Assembly (NCBI RefSeq): GCF_032401055.1
Contig: NZ_CP135529.1
Coordinates: 5,702,501-5,766,500 of the forward strand
From: Tardiphaga sp. 709
Lineage (GTDB): Bacteria; Pseudomonadota; Alphaproteobacteria; Rhizobiales; Xanthobacteraceae
Reading direction: 5' to 3'
DNA: 64,000 nt
Below, piece by piece: positions 45,522 to 54,940 of this stretch; the stretch's first letter is position 1, and each line of letters opens with the position of its first letter. The notes below the pieces were generated by a model, which saw only the letters and a program-made list of their open reading frames with translations, was not told where the DNA came from and did not search any database. Made by a program: the position numbers and the translations under genes.

Positions 45522-47246
45522 TCAGCGCTCCGGCAATCCGGCCGCGATGAGCGCCTGTTCGATCCGGCCGCGCGCTTCCATATATGCGGCGCTGACATTC
45601 TTGGTCGGGATCCCGATGTTGCTCACTGTCGAACCGGGCCGCAGCTTCAAGCCTTGCGTCAAAGCCGCCTGTGCTTCGTCCGTGCGGCCCAACCGCTGGT
45701 AGGCCGCGGCCAGCAGCACAAGCGGACGCCCGGAGGCCGGCGTGATGGCGATGGACCGTTGCAGCCAGGGCAATGCTTCTTCGTCGCGGCCCATCATCAG
45801 GTAGCTCACTCCCGCGCCAAGCAGCCAGGTCCAGCGCGACACCGGCGGCGTATCAAACCGGTTGGCTTGCTTGAACGTTGCCAGCGCGTCCTCGAACCGG
45901 CCAAGCGGAAGTTGCCCGAGGCCTATGTGGTACAACGCCATTCCGTTCCAGGGATCGAACGCCAATGTTCTGGCGCAAACCACCAGGCTTTCGACAAATT
46001 CATTGGTCGCGTTGAGAAAGCGGCAATAGGCTTCGAGCACCGGAATAGAACTGGGTCTGGTCCGCACCGCGCGCTCCAGCATGGCCTTGGCATTTTTCTC
46101 CGCTGCGGCGGCGTCGTCCGGGCCGTACCAGACCATCTGGATGCCGCGCATTTGCAGCGCCGCGAGCGCGACTTGCAGGTCGGCATTGTTGGGCTCTTCG
46201 GCGAGCGCTTTGTCCAGCATCGCCTGCGCCGTGGCGAAACGCTCGCGTGTGGTCTGGTTGATTGAGGCGATGGCCTGCTCGATCGCAACCCTGGCATTGC
46301 CGGGCGAACGGCCGACGGTTGCAGCGGTTCGTGCACCCGGCTCAAGAAGCGCGTTGATGCGAAGCGCGAGCGGATGTCCAAGTCCCGCCGCCAGCCGGGA
46401 CCGTTGCATCCCGAGGTCTGGCTCTTCCAGGTCTGAATCCTTGAAGCTGACGGCCACCGGCACAGTCCACACCACTTCGCCGGTCGCCGTCCTAGTCATG
46501 CGCGCACGCAGCTCCCACGACCGCTCGCCTTTCGCCAGTTCGCCATTCACGACGAAGTCCGGTTGTGTCGCAAGTGGCGATGCCGGCTGCGGCGCGGTTT
46601 GCGTCATCACGCGAATATTGTCGATCTTCGCCAGGCCATCGACGAGACGCGTGGTCACGTTCGCTGCCGTCTCGGCGACCTGACTGTCGCTGCCCACACC
46701 GGCGATCGGCATCACGGCGATGGTCGGCGGCGCTCGCCCGAAGATGACATCCGGACCGAAGATCGGGGCGGCAACGGCCAGTCCAACGATCGCGCCGAGC
46801 CCCGCCATTGCGGCGAGTGCCGCGGGTCCGCGCAAGCCGAACAACCGCCGCCGTTCGACGGGTTCAGCGGCGGCCACGGCGCGGGCAGGCTCCCCGCTCA
46901 AGGCGGCCAGCGGCAACGCGGCTGGCGTCTCCACGGCGGCCGGTTCGGCCAACATCTCGACATCGAACATATAGCCGCGGCCGGACACGAGCTTGATCAC
47001 CTGCCGCTGATCGTCGCCCAGCGCGGTACGAAGCTCCCGGATGCACTGAAACAGGCTGTCTTCGCCGACATGGACGTTCGGCCAGACCGCCTCCATCAGC
47101 TCCTGTTTGCTGATGATGCGGCCGGCGTTGGCTGCGAACAGCGCCAGCATATCGAAGGTTTTCGGCCGAAGCTTGATGGCTTTGCCGTCTGGCCCGCGCA
47201 GCTCGGCGCGCAGCCGATCAAATTCAAAGCCAGCAAAACGGTACAC
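45522..47246 (-). CDS. Winged-helix transcriptional regulator with membrane segment and TPR-like C-terminus
   Basis: 574 residues. Residues 1-100 are an OmpR/PhoB-type winged helix: RPKTFDMLALFAANAGRIIS, KQELMEAVWPNVHVGEDSLF, QCIRELRTALGDDQRQVIKL and VSGRGYMF. A single membrane segment follows at about 140-165. The rest holds helical repeats (AMLDKALAEEPNNADLQVAL, ALYHIGLGQLPLGRFEDALA) of TPR type. This is the CadC/TolB-like layout of membrane-bound one-component regulators. The start is GTG 47246 behind GGAGG. It is divergent from the autotransporter pair (about 200 bases), which makes it their candidate regulator. Confidence 0.88.
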   Translation of the reverse strand: MYRFAGFEFDRLRAELRGPDGKAIKLRPKTFDMLALFAANAGRIISKQELMEAVWPNVHVGEDSLFQCIRELRTALGDDQRQVIKLVSGRGYMFDVEMLAEPAAVETPAALPLAALSGEPARAVAAAEPVERRRLFGLRGPAALAAMAGLGAIVGLAVAAPIFGPDVIFGRAPPTIAVMPIAGVGSDSQVAETAANVTTRLVDGLAKIDNIRVMTQTAPQPASPLATQPDFVVNGELAKGERSWELRARMTRTATGEVVWTVPVAVSFKDSDLEEPDLGMQRSRLAAGLGHPLALRINALLEPGARTAATVGRSPGNARVAIEQAIASINQTTRERFATAQAMLDKALAEEPNNADLQVALAALQMRGIQMVWYGPDDAAAAEKNAKAMLERAVRTRPSSIPVLEAYCRFLNATNEFVESLVVCARTLAFDPWNGMALYHIGLGQLPLGRFEDALATFKQANRFDTPPVSRWTWLLGAGVSYLMMGRDEEALPWLQRSIAITPASGRPLVLLAAAYQRLGRTDEAQAALTQGLKLRPGSTVSNIGIPTKNVSAAYMEARGRIEQALIAAGLPER

Positions 47247-47447
47247 CGTGCCTCCGCGGTTTCCCGAAACCGTCCGGGGCCAGCAATTACCAGAAAACGC
47301 GCCGTGCGGGCGTCTGATCGCAAGATATCAGAAAAAGTTCAGAAAATACGCGCGCTGCTTCAGGACGCCCGCGCGCCACCCGTGCGACGTTGATTCTGCC
47401 GTCTCGGGCCTTCGGTTGCCGAAATGCCCGAGCGACGGCGAACTGGA

Positions 47448-50264
47448 ATGGGGTGGCGGGTGGCGCTAGGGCTTTTCAACCAGAGACTCGCCAACCAGAG
47501 ACTTGGGCCGGCGCGCCGGCTGCGGGCCATTTTGCTGGCGTCGTCGGCACTGGGCCTGGCGCCCGTTTTGGCGGCGCTGCCGGCGGCGGCGCAGGATTCG
47601 ACCTGGCTGCTCAATCCCGGCTCTAACAACTACAACCTGGCTGGTAACTGGAGCGCGGGGGTGCCGACCGGCACCGCGACATTCGGAGTCACGAACGCCG
47701 CCTCTGTGGTTATCACTGCCGATATTGTGTTCGACAGCTGGATTTTTTCCGCCGGGGCGCCGGCCTACACGTTCTCAAGCGACAATCTCAGAACGCTTGA
47801 GTTCAGCGGCGGCGGCATTTCCGTCCTTGGCGGCAGCGTCAATTTTATCAATGGCGGACTGCTGAATTTCAACAATGCCAGCACCGCTGGCAGCGCCACG
47901 CTGACGAACCCGGGTATTTTGTCTTTTAATCAAACCAGCACGGCCGGCAGCGCCAATATCGTCAACACCTACGTTTTGGGGTTTTATAATAACAGCACGG
48001 CCGCAAACGCTACCATCAACAGCAGCAATTCGATGTCGTTCAACGGAACGACGACAGCGGGCAATGCGAGGATCACGAATACCGGCAATCTCGCTTTCAA
48101 CGCGAGCAGCACAGCCGGCAGCGCGACCATTACCAGTACCAATGACCTGTTTTTCAGTAATAGTGCGACGGCTGGCGGCGCCACGATCACCAATTCAAAC
48201 TTGCTGCGTTTTCTTGACACAAGCAGCGCCGGAAACGCGTCCATTCTCAATGTCAACTTGATGTATTTCTACAACGCCTCCACGGCCGGCAGTGCGGCGA
48301 TAACCAACGGCGGTTTGCTAAACTTTATAAGTACGAGTACGGGTGGCACCGCTGCGATTACCAATGGCGCGGCAGGCGTCACGGATTTCAGCGCTCATGT
48401 CGGCGCGCTTGGCGTCGGTTCGATTGCCGGCGGCGGCTCGTTCACCCTCGGCGCCAACCAACTGACCGTCGGCGGCAATGATCTGTCGACCAATGTCACC
48501 GGAATCATTGCTGATGGTGGCCATGGCGCCGGCGGCATCGGCGGGTCGCTTGTCAAAGCCGGCACCGGCACGCTGACATTGTCCGGCGCCAACACCTATA
48601 CCGGTGCGACCACGGTCAATGGCGGCGCGCTGATCGTCAATGGCTCGATTGCCTCGTCATTGATGCTCACCGTCAACAATGGCGCCATGCTCGGTGGCAC
48701 CGGCACGCTCGGCAACACGACGATTGCATCGGGCGGCACACTGGCGCCGGGCAACTCGATCGGCACCATCACCGTCAATGGCAACCTGACCTTCGGCGCC
48801 GGGTCGAACTACAATGTCGAGGTCTCGCCGTATTCATCCGACCGCACCAATGTCACCGGCAGCGCTACGCTGAACGGCGGCACTGTCAATGCCAGCTTCG
48901 CGGCGGGCTCTTACGTTGTCAGGCAATACGCCATCCTCAACGCTACCGGCGGTCTTGGTGGCACCACCTTCAACGCGCTCGTTAACAGCAATCTGCCGTC
49001 AGGCTTCAGGACCAGCCTGAGCTACGACGCCAACAATGCCTATCTGGATCTGGCGCTTGCCTTCGTTGCGCCGCCGAACACCGGCCTCAGCGGCAACCAG
49101 TCCGGCGTCGGCAACGCGCTGGTCAGTTACTTCAACCGCAATGGCGGCATTCCGCTGGTCTATGGCGGACTGACACCCACCGGGCTGACGCAGGCTTCCG
49201 GCGAGACCGCGACGGGATCGCAGCAGATCGCCATAGGTGCGATGACGCAGTTCATGGGATCGATGACCGACGTCTTTGCAGCAGGTCGCGGCGGCACTGC
49301 GCCGGGCGCGATGGGATTCGCCGACGAAGGCAATGCCAGCGCCTATGCATCGACAGAGAAGGGCCGCGCCGCACGCGATGCCACTGCGATGTTCACCAAG
49401 GCGCCGCTGGCGCAAGCCTATGATCCGCGCTGGAGCGTGTGGGCGTCGGGCTTCGGCGGTACGCAAACCACCGACGGCAACAGTGCTGCCGGTTCGAATA
49501 CATCGACCAGCCGCATCTATGGCGTCGCCGTTGGCGCCGACTATCTGATATCGCCCGCCACCGTCGCCGGTTTCGCGATGGCCGGCGGAGGCACGAACTT
49601 TAGCGTGATAGGCGGCGGCTCTGGCCGCTCCGATCTGTTCCAGATCGGCGGCTTCGTGCGCCACACCATCGGCTCGACCTATCTGTCCGGCGCATTGGCC
49701 TATGGCTGGCAGGACGTCACGACGAATCGCACCGTGTTCACGGATCAATTGCAGGCGCACTTCAACGCCGACACGTTCTCGGGACGCTTCGAGGCCGGCA
49801 ACCGCACCGTCACCTCGTGGTTCGGCGGCCTCGGTCTGACGCCATATGCCGCCGCTCAGGTCACCGCCATCGCGCTGCCCGCTTATGCCGAAACCGCTTT
49901 CAGCGGCAGCAACGCATTTGCGCTCAGCTACGCCGGCAAGACCGTGACCGATACCCGCAGCGAACTCGGCTTGCGCACCGACAAGTCCTTCGCCGTCAAC
50001 GATGCGATCCTCACGCTGCGCGGCCGCGCCGCCTGGGCGCATGATTTCAATACCGACCGCGCCGCATCGGCGACGTTCATTGCACTGCCCGGCGCGTCGT
50101 TTGTGGTCAACGGCGCGGCAGCGGCGCGCGATGCCGCGCTGACAACGGCGTCGGCCGAGATGACATTCGTCAGCGGCATCTCGCTCGCCGCCACCTTCGA
50201 AGGCGAGTTCTCGGGTGTCACGCGCTCTTATGCCGGCAAGGGCGTGGTGCGCTACACATGGTGA
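47448..50264 (+). CDS. Autotransporter outer-membrane protein, copy 1
   Basis: About 938 residues from ATG 47448 (ATG 47424 would give 946). The signal peptide has a long basic start, then LRAILLASSALGLAPVLAAL and cleavage near AAAQ. The passenger has eight full 19-residue repeats of the type STAGSATITNxxxLxFxNx (47880-48335), then PATR-like units (SGANTYTGATTVNGGALIVN). The last about 290 residues form the beta-barrel translocator: WSVWASGFGGTQTTDG, FSGRFEAGNRTV, and the terminal aromatic YTW. The passenger is probably exposed or secreted and may act in adhesion or self-association. The next gene is a clear paralogue. Confidence 0.93.
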   Translation: MGWRVALGLFNQRLANQRLGPARRLRAILLASSALGLAPVLAALPAAAQDSTWLLNPGSNNYNLAGNWSAGVPTGTATFGVTNAASVVITADIVFDSWIFSAGAPAYTFSSDNLRTLEFSGGGISVLGGSVNFINGGLLNFNNASTAGSATLTNPGILSFNQTSTAGSANIVNTYVLGFYNNSTAANATINSSNSMSFNGTTTAGNARITNTGNLAFNASSTAGSATITSTNDLFFSNSATAGGATITNSNLLRFLDTSSAGNASILNVNLMYFYNASTAGSAAITNGGLLNFISTSTGGTAAITNGAAGVTDFSAHVGALGVGSIAGGGSFTLGANQLTVGGNDLSTNVTGIIADGGHGAGGIGGSLVKAGTGTLTLSGANTYTGATTVNGGALIVNGSIASSLMLTVNNGAMLGGTGTLGNTTIASGGTLAPGNSIGTITVNGNLTFGAGSNYNVEVSPYSSDRTNVTGSATLNGGTVNASFAAGSYVVRQYAILNATGGLGGTTFNALVNSNLPSGFRTSLSYDANNAYLDLALAFVAPPNTGLSGNQSGVGNALVSYFNRNGGIPLVYGGLTPTGLTQASGETATGSQQIAIGAMTQFMGSMTDVFAAGRGGTAPGAMGFADEGNASAYASTEKGRAARDATAMFTKAPLAQAYDPRWSVWASGFGGTQTTDGNSAAGSNTSTSRIYGVAVGADYLISPATVAGFAMAGGGTNFSVIGGGSGRSDLFQIGGFVRHTIGSTYLSGALAYGWQDVTTNRTVFTDQLQAHFNADTFSGRFEAGNRTVTSWFGGLGLTPYAAAQVTAIALPAYAETAFSGSNAFALSYAGKTVTDTRSELGLRTDKSFAVNDAILTLRGRAAWAHDFNTDRAASATFIALPGASFVVNGAAAARDAALTTASAEMTFVSGISLAATFEGEFSGVTRSYAGKGVVRYTW
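47880..48335 (+). repeat. Coding repeat: 8 units of 57 bp (19 residues)
   Basis: Eight in-frame units of exactly 19 residues begin at STAGSATLTNPG and end with the STAGSAAITN unit; a ninth, partial unit starts at 48336. Units have diverged at the DNA level but keep the frame and the Ala-Gly-x-Ala turns. This suggests a regular beta-solenoid stem. The paralogue has only one full unit. Confidence 0.85.
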
Positions 50265-50472
50265 TTGAACCTTCACGGGCGGCGTCGGCACGGTCGTCGT
50301 GCAAGGACGCCAACGGGCTGTGACTTTCGGGCGACATTGCGGGGGAATCTCCTGCCGAACCGACCAATTTGGGGGCCCGCGCGTCGCTTTGCGCAAAATG
50401 CGACGACGGCGCGGTTCCATTGTGGCAGGGTCCGCTCCGATATACGGCTTCGCCGCGCCCTTGAGCGTCGAA

Positions 50473-53400
50473 ATGCAACGGGGTGAGCGGGTGGCGATAC
50501 GGGGTCTCAACGATCGATTCGGCGCAGCGCGCCGGTGGCGGGCCATTTTGCTGGCCTCGTCGGCGCTGTGCCTGGCGCCCTTTTGGGCGACGCTGCCTGC
50601 GGCGGCGCAGGACGCCACCTGGCTGAACGCGCCCGCCAGTGGTGACTTCAACACGGCAGCGAACTGGGGCCCGGCCGTGGTGCCGACCGGCACCGCGTTC
50701 TTCGGCTCGTCCGGCGTCGCCGCGCTGTCATTTTCGGCCTCTACGACCCTCGGCGGCTGGACCTTCAATGCCGGTGCTTCGTCTTACAGCTTCACCGTCG
50801 GCAGCAGTCTCTTTTTCGTCGGTGCCGGCATCGTCGTCAACGGCGGCTCAGTCGACATCACCAACAACAGCGTAATGACTTTCGCCAACTCCAGCACGGC
50901 CGGCAGTGCCACCATCGCCAACAACTTCCAACTGCAATTCATCAACACCAGCACGGCCGGCAACGCGGCCATCACCAATGGCGCGGCGGGCACTACGGAT
51001 TTCGGCGGATCGACCGGCCCCCTTGGCGACAACAAGCTCAGCGCCGGCTCGATCAACGGCGGCGGCACTTTCAGACTGGGCCAAAACGAGTTGACGGTCG
51101 GCGGCAACAACCTCTCGACCAACGTCACCGGGGTCATCGCCGACGGCGGCACCGGCGGCTCACTGGTGAAGACCGGCACCGGCACGATGATCCTGTCCGG
51201 GATCAACACCTATACCGGCGGCACCACTTTCGCCGGCGGAACCATCAGCGTCGCGCAGAATGCCAACCTCGGCGGTGCAGCGGGTGCGCTGACCTTCAAT
51301 GGCGGCACGCTGCAGACGACTGCCGGCTTTTCATCGGCGCGCAGCATTGCTTTGGGCACTGGCGGCGGCACCCTGCAGGTCGATACCGGCACTCTCGAAC
51401 TGTCCGGCAATATCGCGGACAGCGGCGGGACGCCTGGCGCATTGAACAAGACCGGCGCCGGTACACTGTCGCTCACCGGCAACAGCATTTATACGGGCGC
51501 CACCAATATTCTTGCCGGCACGCTGCTCGCGAGCGGCTCGCTCAGCCCGGACAGCGCCTATACGATCGCGGCCGGCGCCACGCTGGCCCTCGACAGCCCG
51601 TTCCAGTTTATCGGCTCGCTGGCCGGCGCCGGCAGCGTGACCAATGCCAACGCCGCCGATGCGGTTCTGGTCGTCGGCCTCAACAACAGCAGCACGACCT
51701 TTGCCGGCGTGATCAAGGATGGCGCGGCGGCGAAGATGTCGCTGTGGATCGACGGCACCGGCGTCACGACACTGACCGGCGCCAACACCTATACCGGCGG
51801 CACCGCGATCTGCTTCTGCTCGACGCTGCAGATCGGCAATGGCGGCACCACCGGTTCGATTGTCGGCGATGTCACCAACGGCGGCACGCTGATCTTCAAT
51901 CGCTCGAACTTCTACAGCTTCGACGGAGTCATTTCCGACAGCGGCGCCGACCAGGGCAAACTGGTGAAGACCGGTGCGGGCAACACCGTGCTGAGCGGGA
52001 TCAACACCTATACCGGCACGACGACAGTCGACGCCGGCACGCTCAGCGTCAACGGTTCGATTGCGTCGTCGTCGCTGACCACGGTGAATTCAGGCGGCAC
52101 GCTCGGCGGCAACGGCTTTGTCGGCGACACGTTGATCAATGGCGGCACGCTGGCGCCGGGCAATTCGATCGGCACGCTCAATGTCACTGGCAGCCTGACC
52201 ATGACAGCGGCATCGACCTATCTGGTGCAGATCTCCGGAGCATCATCGGACAAGACCATCGTCACCGGCACCGCGACGCTGGCTGGCAAACTCGCAGTCG
52301 ATCCGCTGGCGCGCCTCGCCGCGACGACGACCTATACGATCCTCAATGCTGGCGCGCTCAGCGGCAGCTTCGACACGACAACCGTGGTCAACAGCTTCGC
52401 GCGCAACGCGCGGCTGAGCTATGTGGGCAACGCGGTGCTGCTGACCCTCGATCCCGGTCTGCTCAGCCCGAACGTGCCGGACAGTGCCGGCCGCAATCAG
52501 AAAGGCGTCGCAACCGCCATCGACAATGCGCTCATGAGCGGCGGCACGATGCCGGACCAGTTCAACGCGCTGTTTGCGCTCACCGGCGACGCGCTACGCA
52601 ACGCGCTGACCCAGGCCTCGGGCGAGACGGCGACGGGATCGCAGCAGACGACCTTCAACGCCATGACGCAGTTCATTGGCTTGATGACCGATCCGTTCAG
52701 TGCGGGCAGGGGTTTTGATACGCCGGGCGCGATGGAATATGCGGATACGCGTAAACCTGCCGACGCTTTCGCGATGTTGACCAAGGCGCCGCTCGCGAAA
52801 TCCTACGATCCACGCTGGAGCGTGTGGGCCGCGGGCTTCGGCGGCTCGCAGACCACCGACGGCAATGCGACGACGGGATCGAACACCGCGCGCAGCAGCA
52901 TCGGCGGCACCGCCGTCGGTGCCGATGTGCTGTTGTCGCCGACCACCATTGCCGGTTTCTCGCTCGCTGGCGGCGGCACGAATTTCTCCGTGGCCAATGG
53001 CGGCAGCGGCCATTCGGATATGTTCCAGGCCGGTGCCTTCGTGCGTCACAGCATGTCGTCCGCTTACATCACCGCCGCGGCCGCCTATGGCTGGCAGGAC
53101 ATCACTACCGATCGCATCGTGACCGTCGCCGGTATCGATCGCCTGCATGCGCAGTTCAATGCGAATTCCTATTCTGCGCGGGTCGAAGGCGGTAACCGCA
53201 CAGTGAGTTCATGGCTCGGCGGTGTCGGCGTGACGCCCTATGTCGCCGCGCAGGTGATCGCATTCGACCTGCCGTCCTATGCGGAAACCGTCAACGGCGG
53301 AGCCAGCACCTTTGCGCTGAACTACGCGGGCAAGACAGTGACATCGACCCGCAGCGAACTCGGCCTGCGCACCGACAAATCCTTCGCCGTGGCTGATGCG

Positions 53401-53658
53401 ATCCTGACGCTGCGTGGCCGCGCGGCATGGGCGCATGACCTCAACAGCGATCGCAGCGTGGCCGCCACGTTCCAGTCGCTGCCCGGCGCATCGTTCACGG
53501 TGGCAGGCGCAGCGCCGGCACGCGACGCGGCGCTGACCACGGCCTCGGCCGAGATGAGCTTCGTCAGCGGCTTCTCGCTGGCCGCGACGTTCGAGGGCGA
53601 GTTCTCGGATGTGACGCGCAGCTATGCCGGCAAGGGTGTTGCGCGTTATACGTGGTAG
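50473..53658 (+). CDS. Autotransporter outer-membrane protein, copy 2
   Basis: About 1,061 residues from ATG 50473; a longer frame to 50299 is rejected because it lacks a signal-peptide pattern. The signal region WRAILLASSALCLAPFWATL, cleaved near AAAQ, matches copy 1. The passenger has one 19-residue unit, then many PATR units (SGINTYTGGTTFAGGTISVA, GANTYTGGTAICF, SGINTYTGTTTVDAGTLSVN). The barrel is nearly the same as in copy 1: WSVWAAGFGGSQTTDGN, SSWLGGVGVTPYVAAQVIAF, STRSELGLRTDKSFAVADAI, and terminal YTW. Tandem duplication is clear. The passenger ligands are unknown. Confidence 0.93.
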   Translation: MQRGERVAIRGLNDRFGAARRWRAILLASSALCLAPFWATLPAAAQDATWLNAPASGDFNTAANWGPAVVPTGTAFFGSSGVAALSFSASTTLGGWTFNAGASSYSFTVGSSLFFVGAGIVVNGGSVDITNNSVMTFANSSTAGSATIANNFQLQFINTSTAGNAAITNGAAGTTDFGGSTGPLGDNKLSAGSINGGGTFRLGQNELTVGGNNLSTNVTGVIADGGTGGSLVKTGTGTMILSGINTYTGGTTFAGGTISVAQNANLGGAAGALTFNGGTLQTTAGFSSARSIALGTGGGTLQVDTGTLELSGNIADSGGTPGALNKTGAGTLSLTGNSIYTGATNILAGTLLASGSLSPDSAYTIAAGATLALDSPFQFIGSLAGAGSVTNANAADAVLVVGLNNSSTTFAGVIKDGAAAKMSLWIDGTGVTTLTGANTYTGGTAICFCSTLQIGNGGTTGSIVGDVTNGGTLIFNRSNFYSFDGVISDSGADQGKLVKTGAGNTVLSGINTYTGTTTVDAGTLSVNGSIASSSLTTVNSGGTLGGNGFVGDTLINGGTLAPGNSIGTLNVTGSLTMTAASTYLVQISGASSDKTIVTGTATLAGKLAVDPLARLAATTTYTILNAGALSGSFDTTTVVNSFARNARLSYVGNAVLLTLDPGLLSPNVPDSAGRNQKGVATAIDNALMSGGTMPDQFNALFALTGDALRNALTQASGETATGSQQTTFNAMTQFIGLMTDPFSAGRGFDTPGAMEYADTRKPADAFAMLTKAPLAKSYDPRWSVWAAGFGGSQTTDGNATTGSNTARSSIGGTAVGADVLLSPTTIAGFSLAGGGTNFSVANGGSGHSDMFQAGAFVRHSMSSAYITAAAAYGWQDITTDRIVTVAGIDRLHAQFNANSYSARVEGGNRTVSSWLGGVGVTPYVAAQVIAFDLPSYAETVNGGASTFALNYAGKTVTSTRSELGLRTDKSFAVADAILTLRGRAAWAHDLNSDRSVAATFQSLPGASFTVAGAAPARDAALTTASAEMSFVSGFSLAATFEGEFSDVTRSYAGKGVARYTW

Positions 53659-53719
53659 CAGGTGCCGAGGGCGCGGTGCGCTGCGCGCATTCGTTCGGCA
53701 AAAATCTGAAAATAATCCT

Positions 53720-53747
53720 TGACGTCGTTTCAATTCAGATTATATTC
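53720..53747 (+). promoter_or_regulatory. Sigma-70-type promoter ahead of the structured intergenic region
   Basis: TTGACG (53720-53725) and TATATT (53742-53747) are spaced by 16 bases, close to the ideal. A start about seven bases further would be at 53754, exactly the first base of the long stem. No protein gene is positioned to use it. Confidence 0.5.
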
Positions 53748-53753
53748 TCCTGC

Positions 53754-54130
53754 ATCCCGTCCCACTTTGAGGGGCGTTGCCAGGGACGCTTGTTAGCGCG
53801 GGGCGGGATGTGGCGCCTGCGGGCGGGAGGGAGACGTTCCCTCACGCACTCGGGAGGCCTTGGGTCACCGTCCGGCCCCACTACGGGGGTCTGCCACTCA
53901 TGCTGGCTGGACGTGGCATTGGTGAACGGCGGGAAACCGTCGGGATAAGCGGACTGCGGAGGTCTGCGCCTTTGCCCGGAAGAACGGTCCCGAGGACAGA
54001 AATCGCCACGATGGAGCGTCGAAAGGCGTTTCCGCGGCCTCTGATGTCCGGCGATCCGGACAGCACGCTGCGGCACTGTACCCAAGTCGCGCCTTTCGGC
54101 GCTTCATCTCCCTCATTCTTGAGGGAGGCC
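53754..54130 (+). ncRNA. Candidate structured non-coding RNA
   Basis: In the 542 bases between the autotransporter stop and the MarR stop I see no credible protein gene but many paired elements after the promoter. CATCCCGTCCC (53754-53764) pairs with GGGGCGGGATG (53801-53811), 11 bp with one G-U pair. Other perfect hairpins are GTCCGG/CCGGAC at 54046-54061, GCGCC/GGCGC at 54089-54102, and CTCCCTCA/TGAGGGAG at 54108-54127. The 3' end is not fixed; I see no classic T-run. Similar heads (promoter followed by CATCCCGTCCC) are, to my memory, repeated in Bradyrhizobium-group intergenic regions. The role is unknown. Confidence 0.4.
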
Positions 54131-54200
54131 ACCGGGGACTGCCACTCAGGCGCTCAGGCGCGGGCAAGGACGGCGCGTGGCCGCACTCAGCCCTGTCGTC

Positions 54201-54692
54201 TCACGCCGTGGTCTTGCGCTTCGGTGCGGCGGGTTTGCGAACCTGTACCGCATTGACCGCCGGTGCCTGTGCCAGCAGGCGGCCCAGCATGTCGATCAGC
54301 TTTTCGACTTCCTTCTCATCGAGGCAATCCAGCAGGACCCGTTCGCGGTCCAGCGCCAGCTCGATGATCCGGTCATGCAGCGCGCGGCCGGATTTGGTCA
54401 GGATGACGACGCGCCTGTTGTCGCCGGCCAGATCGGTCACTGTCACGCTGCCGTTATCGACCAGAGATTTAAGCGTGCGGCTGACCAGCCCCTTGTCGAG
54501 ATCGAAATACTGGCAAATCTGTTGTGCGGTGCACGCGTCTTCGCTGGCGAGCTTCGAGAGGATTCGCCATTCCGTGACGCCGACGCCGAATTCGCGCCGA
54601 TAGGCGCTCGAGGCACCCGCGGCGAGCTTGTTGCCCAGGAAATTGATGAGCGCCGGTACATATCGTCCATGGTTGATCACCGGCTTTGTCAT
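54201..54692 (-). CDS. MarR-family transcriptional regulator
   Basis: 163 residues. The winged helix is visible in VTEWRILSKLASEDACTAQQ, ICQYFDLDKGLVSRTLKSLV and GSVTVTDLAGDNRRVVILT, flanked by dimerisation helices. The C-terminus is basic (RKPAAPKRKTTA). It is divergent from the third Liv operon across 248 bases that hold a palindrome with GTTGAC/GTCAAC half-sites, so it probably represses that operon until a ligand, perhaps the transported acid, binds it. Confidence 0.92.
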   Translation of the reverse strand: MTKPVINHGRYVPALINFLGNKLAAGASSAYRREFGVGVTEWRILSKLASEDACTAQQICQYFDLDKGLVSRTLKSLVDNGSVTVTDLAGDNRRVVILTKSGRALHDRIIELALDRERVLLDCLDEKEVEKLIDMLGRLLAQAPAVNAVQVRKPAAPKRKTTA

Positions 54693-54811
54693 CTGGATAC
54701 GATCTGCAATCTGAAATGAACGGAAATCGAGCGGCCCGTGAATGCTTGGCTAGACTTTAGCAGCATGCCACGATGCGTCGGAATTACGCAGTTCAACAGA
54801 CCGCGTTGTGT

Positions 54812-54838
54812 TGTCAACCCAGCCGTTGACAGGTCAAC
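54812..54838. promoter_or_regulatory. Candidate MarR operator
   Basis: TGTCAAC (54812-54818) and GTTGACA (54825-54831) form a perfect palindrome with a 6-base spacer. GTCAAC at 54833-54838 adds a second, overlapping palindrome with GTTGAC. The site is about 100 bases before the substrate-binding protein start and 120 before the MarR start. Binding by the adjacent MarR is inferred. Confidence 0.45.
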
Positions 54839-54940
54839 ATGGCTCCGTTATCGCGGGCGATCATCATCGCGGGCGACAGCGTATGGGGACTATGACTTCA
54901 CGGCCTTGAAGAGCCGGCATCACCTACAGAGGAGGAATTA

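Noticed and set aside
47880-48335. Possible CRISPR-like array from regularly spaced similar units
   Set aside because: Units are in frame, 57 bp apart without unique spacers, and encode a 19-residue protein repeat.
48999-50768. Minus-strand open frame of 589 codons opposite the autotransporters
   Set aside because: Shadow of repetitive Gly/Ala/Thr codons; spans the gap between two real genes.
53777-54256. Small plus-strand frame in the structured intergenic region
   Set aside because: Composition is Arg/Gly/Thr-rich with no ribosome site, and it runs into the antisense of marR; a structured RNA explains the region better.
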